Positions 61,500 to 64,000 of a stretch of DNA of 64,000 nucleotides are shown one piece after another. The stretch lies in the NCBI RefSeq assembly GCF_029533155.1, contig NZ_JAIZDB010000005.1:56974-120973 (forward strand). The letters are read 5' to 3'. The stretch is from Psychrobacillus antarcticus. GTDB lineage: Bacteria > Bacillota > Bacilli > Bacillales_A > Planococcaceae. The position numbers and the translations under genes are program-made. Every line of letters starts with the position of its first letter. The stretch's first letter is position 1. The notes beneath the pieces are model-generated. The model saw nothing but the letters and a program-made list of their open reading frames with translations, had not been told where the DNA came from and did not search any database.

Positions 61500-62259
61500 A
61501 AATTCAAAAAACATTTATTCTGATATAGTAAATTACATACTTACTGTGAACATATCTAACATCATGGTACCAAAAACTTCCTTAGTCTAGCTTTATTGAA
61601 TAAGTGACTAGTAAAGCAATTGGCAACCCTTTGATATTGCAAATTATTAACTGGATACAGTAGTTGGAAGTAAAGTCATCGTAAGTACAACACTTTAACT
61701 CCTCGTTTTGGTATTAAGTGGAATAAATGTGATCTTACATGTGGTTAATGGTCTACAAGTTGAGGATTATGTGTAATTTGTATAATTTAAATGTTTATTT
61801 TTGGTCACTGGTGACCCACTTTCACGGATGGCAGAAGAGAAACTCAACCGAAAATGGGAGCTTGAAGGAATTGATGTGCTTTGCAAATTTAGAAAGTAGA
61901 TCTACGTTTTCTTAGGAAATAAAAAGTACTTTCTTAGAAAAAAATCTATAATCTATATTTCTAAGAGTATTTTACTGACTAAAGTATCTAATTATATGAG
62001 GAGACACCGATACGTCTACAAAACTACCAGTAAAAATAGTTTGATATTGAATTCAGTAACTCTTGGCCAATCGGTCTTTTCGCAGCTTTTTACTGCGGGG
62101 CATCGAAAAGGTCCACACAGAATTTGGGATTGTGGCACATTAGTCCGCAACCTACTGAAAGTATCAGGCATTCTTCAACTACTTTCGGGAAAAATTCGTA
62201 AAAACATAAAAACAGGTGGAGACTTATTAGATAGCCCCTTTTTTCTAATATATTTTCTT
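61500..62259. other. Intergenic region with scraps of decayed coding DNA
   Basis: No intact gene is credible in this 760-base stretch. A short frame 61804-61899 (TGDPLSRMAEEKLNRKWELE) looks like the end of a lost protein. An open frame at 61996-62265 has no ribosome site and no family look. Local hairpins occur at 62080-62130. Confidence 0.5.
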
Positions 62260-62319
62260 AATTGAGTTAATTTCAAGCTTAGAGACGCAAGGGCTCAGAA
62301 TTATGAAATTAACTCAATT
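62260..62319. repeat. 16-bp inverted repeat at the rraA end
   Basis: AATTGAGTTAATTTCA (62260-62275) and TGAAATTAACTCAATT (62304-62319) are perfect complements with a 28-base loop and overlap the rraA stop codon. There is no T run downstream, so it is a hairpin of unknown role or a weak terminator. Confidence 0.65.
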
Positions 62320-62923
62320 ACTTAGATAACATATCATCCAGATATTTTTTTGCTTCCTCTACTTTTCCAGAGACTTTTTCTGACCGTTTGATATCAAATT
62401 CTAATTTTTCGATAGATTTTGTTAAAACTTCCAGTTCTTTCTCGCTTTGCACCACAACCACTCCGTCTGCATCTCCAACAATTATGTCTCCTGGATTCAC
62501 GTTAGTTCCGCCACATGAAATCGGTACATTAACCTCTCCCCATCCAGCTTTTCCTGAAGCAGCAACAGTTGTCCCTTTACAGAAAACAGGGAAATTCAAT
62601 TCTTTTATTCCTACAATGTCGCGGACTGCACCGTCAGTTACAATCCCTTGGATTCCTAAAGTTTGTGCTAAACCAACGATGAAATCTCCAGCAATCGCTC
62701 TGTAGGTGTCCCCTTTTGCATCAATCACCAAAATATCTCCTGGCTTTGCTTCTCTGATTGCTCTCAGTACAGTCAAATTATCTCCAACCGGCATTTTGAC
62801 TGTAAATGCTCTCCCAGCAATTTTATATTCCTCTTTTAGTGGCTTAATAAATGCATCCATGTTGTTAAGGCCTTGATTACAGTCAGAAATACAAGTTGTA
62901 GGGATTTCAATAAATTTGTTCAT
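62318..62923 (-). CDS. RraA-like protein (4-hydroxy-4-methyl-2-oxoglutarate aldolase family)
   Basis: 201 residues of the RraA/HMG aldolase fold with GDILVIDAKGD, GIQGIVTDGAVRDI (the Arg-Asp metal/substrate motif) and WGEVNVPISCGGTNVNPGDIIVGDADGVVVV. Non-RNase members cleave 4-hydroxy-4-methyl-2-oxoglutarate or oxaloacetate, giving pyruvate. It has its own ATG after GAGGAGG. On the same strand as the tct operon but about 900 bases upstream, so functional linkage is only suggestive. Confidence 0.85.
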   Translation of the reverse strand: MNKFIEIPTTCISDCNQGLNNMDAFIKPLKEEYKIAGRAFTVKMPVGDNLTVLRAIREAKPGDILVIDAKGDTYRAIAGDFIVGLAQTLGIQGIVTDGAVRDIVGIKELNFPVFCKGTTVAASGKAGWGEVNVPISCGGTNVNPGDIIVGDADGVVVVQSEKELEVLTKSIEKLEFDIKRSEKVSGKVEEAKKYLDDMLSK

Positions 62924-63070
62924 GATGATCCTCCTCGGTTATCTATTATTATTAGTTCAAAGGGTTTATTCGGACAGGAATTACTCGATACATTTAACCA
63001 AGCAAAAAATAATGTCGGTTGGACCAAATACAAAGCGGTACAGACAAATAAACCTTGATAGAAGAAATGA

Positions 63071-63098
63071 AACCAGCTTAAAATACATTAAGCTGGTT
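63071..63098 (-). terminator. Hairpin after the chemoreceptor remnant
   Basis: AACCAGCTTA (63071-63080) pairs with TAAGCTGGTT (63089-63098) just past the end of the minus-strand receptor fragment. There is no strong T run. Confidence 0.55.
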
Positions 63099-63141
63099 AT
63101 GTTCTGCTGTCGAAACACTTCAACTCAGGAAATACATTCAG

Positions 63142-63543
63142 TCAGTCTAGATTTTGAATTAAAACCAGTAATTGAGTAGACATTTCATTAATAGTTTCTG
63201 TAGTGTTATTGATTTCTTCCGTAACAGATGCTTGTGTTTGTATTTTATTACTCATTGTATCAATACTAGATACAATCTTTAACACAGACTGATTAATATC
63301 CTCCAATATTTGTTCAATTTGTTCGACAGCTTGAGCCGTATTCATGGACAACTTTTGGACTTCTCCAGCAACCACTGCGAAACCTTTCCATGTTCGCTAG
63401 CACGAGCAGCCTCGATCGAAGCATTTAATCCAAGTAAATTAGTTTGACTAGAGATTTGTTTAATTAGTTCGGTTACCGCTCGCTTTAGTTGATTGTTCTT
63501 CTCGGTAAAGTCTATGTATCCTGAATAGTTATATTGAAAAAAA
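63142..63543 (-). pseudogene. Methyl-accepting chemotaxis protein, truncated and frameshifted
   Basis: The minus strand encodes the highly conserved MCP hairpin, ISSQTNLLGLNASIEAARAS and EHGK, then a one-base deletion (an A is missing in GGAAAGGT) shifts to VVAGEVQKLSMNTAQAVEQI and the end. The upstream part (sensor and HAMP) is missing because the ISL3 element begins at 63544. The receptor is non-functional. Confidence 0.85.
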
Positions 63544-64000
63544 GGCTCTACAATAAATGTTGGGGTCTACAAAAAATTTAGTGCATAAAAAAATGCACGA
63601 CATCTTCCAAATCTTTTATACTTGAATTGTCGAGAAACAAGTAGAGATTGGAGATGTGTGCAATTGAATTTTAACATGTTTTTACCAGGATTAGAAGAAG
63701 TTCAAGTTACTAAAATGGAACAAGTGGAAGATCGAATTTGTATCCATGTGGAGATGCCCATTTCTTCTCAAGCCTGTCCTACTTGTAAGAGCAGAACAAG
63801 AAAAGTTCATGACTATAGAATACAAAAAATCAAGCATTTAAAGGTGTTTGAAAGACTTACCATTATTTTTTATCGCAAACGCAGATATGTGTGTCAGTGT
63901 GGGAAGAAATTTGCGGAAAAGAATACTTTTATTCAGCGGTACCAACGCTTTTCAATCGAATGGAATCAAGCGGTAAATGTACGGAGCATAAAGGGAAAAA
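63544..64000 (+). mobile_element. ISL3 family insertion sequence, left end (cut by window)
   Basis: A GGCTCTACAATAAATG start at 63544 has the look of an ISL3-type left terminal repeat, followed by a GTGCAT/ATGCAC hairpin (63581-63597) and the transposase gene. The insertion interrupts the chemoreceptor gene. The right end lies beyond the window. Confidence 0.7.
63664..64000 (+). CDS. ISL3 family transposase, N-terminal part
   Basis: About 112 residues before the window edge. It carries the ISL3 N terminus NFNMFLPGLEEVQVTK and the zinc-binding pattern CPTCKSR and YVCQCGKKF, then QRYQRFSIEWNQAV leading towards the DDE domain beyond the edge. Start TTG 63664 (GGAGA 9 bases upstream) or GTG 63658. 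The gene is open to the window end. Confidence 0.88.
   Translation, partial: MNFNMFLPGLEEVQVTKMEQVEDRICIHVEMPISSQACPTCKSRTRKVHDYRIQKIKHLKVFERLTIIFYRKRRYVCQCGKKFAEKNTFIQRYQRFSIEWNQAVNVRSIKGK

Noticed and set aside
61996..62265. 89-codon frame upstream of rraA
   Set aside because: No ribosome site, no recognisable domain, and the region is otherwise decayed DNA.
62873..63058. 61-codon frame starting inside rraA on the other strand
   Set aside because: The first half is antisense to rraA; only the last third looks protein-like, so it is reported as a scrap and not as a gene.

Overview
The window is AT-rich chromosomal DNA from a spore-forming, low-GC Gram-positive bacterium. The evidence is strong AGGAGG-type ribosome sites, TTG and GTG starts, BirA, Fur and cre operators of the Bacillus type, a CotF-like coat protein, and YisP, YwbE, DUF3243 and DUF2187 family genes. 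The gene complement looks like Planococcaceae (Psychrobacillus, Lysinibacillus or Sporosarcina), but the family assignment is inference. No rRNA, tRNA or CRISPR array was found.

Region 1-36.7 kb is mostly housekeeping and accessory chromosomal genes. It holds a GIY-YIG/DUF2087 pair behind a palindromic promoter, an M3 oligopeptidase, a DoxX plus FMN reductase pair, a TetR-controlled short-chain dehydrogenase, peptidase T, malic enzyme, a Fur-controlled FhuF-like reductase, and a candidate Fur-controlled small RNA on the opposite strand. These are followed by bioY with a BirA operator, an AI-2E family exporter, dbpA, recQ, an RlmI-like methyltransferase, glutaminase, yqeY, ferritin, a YisP-like squalene/phytoene synthase homologue, a BmrR/Bmr-type regulator and pump, a coat protein, a second MFS carrier and a dipeptide-epimerase operon. 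Intergenic DNA here contains two tandem arrays with an exact 21-base period, a decayed group II intron end, and a 70-base repeat present twice.

Region 36.7-48 kb starts with a MITE-like inverted-repeat element, then nhaC, an M20 aminoacylase and ywbE. Next is a complete-looking sugar or polyol operon: DeoR regulator, FGGY kinase, SDR, ABC binding protein, two permeases, an inositol-monophosphatase-like enzyme and a BtpA/SgcQ protein. It has no ABC ATPase of its own.

Region 48-64 kb is more accessory. It has a DsbA-like protein, several decayed genes (DUF2268 protease, DUF5412, serine recombinase, chemoreceptor) and an ISL3 transposase that runs off the right edge. The centrepiece is an eight-gene operon on the minus strand, tctC-tctB-tctA-prpF-prpD-prpB-acn-gntR. 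It joins a tripartite tricarboxylate transporter to methylcitrate/aconitate enzymes without a citrate or methylcitrate synthase, and its promoter overlaps a near-consensus CcpA cre site. The simplest reading is a catabolite-repressed system that imports a tricarboxylate such as 2-methylcitrate, methylaconitate or trans-aconitate and splits it to succinate plus pyruvate or glyoxylate. An RraA-like aldolase/regulator gene lies further upstream on the same strand.
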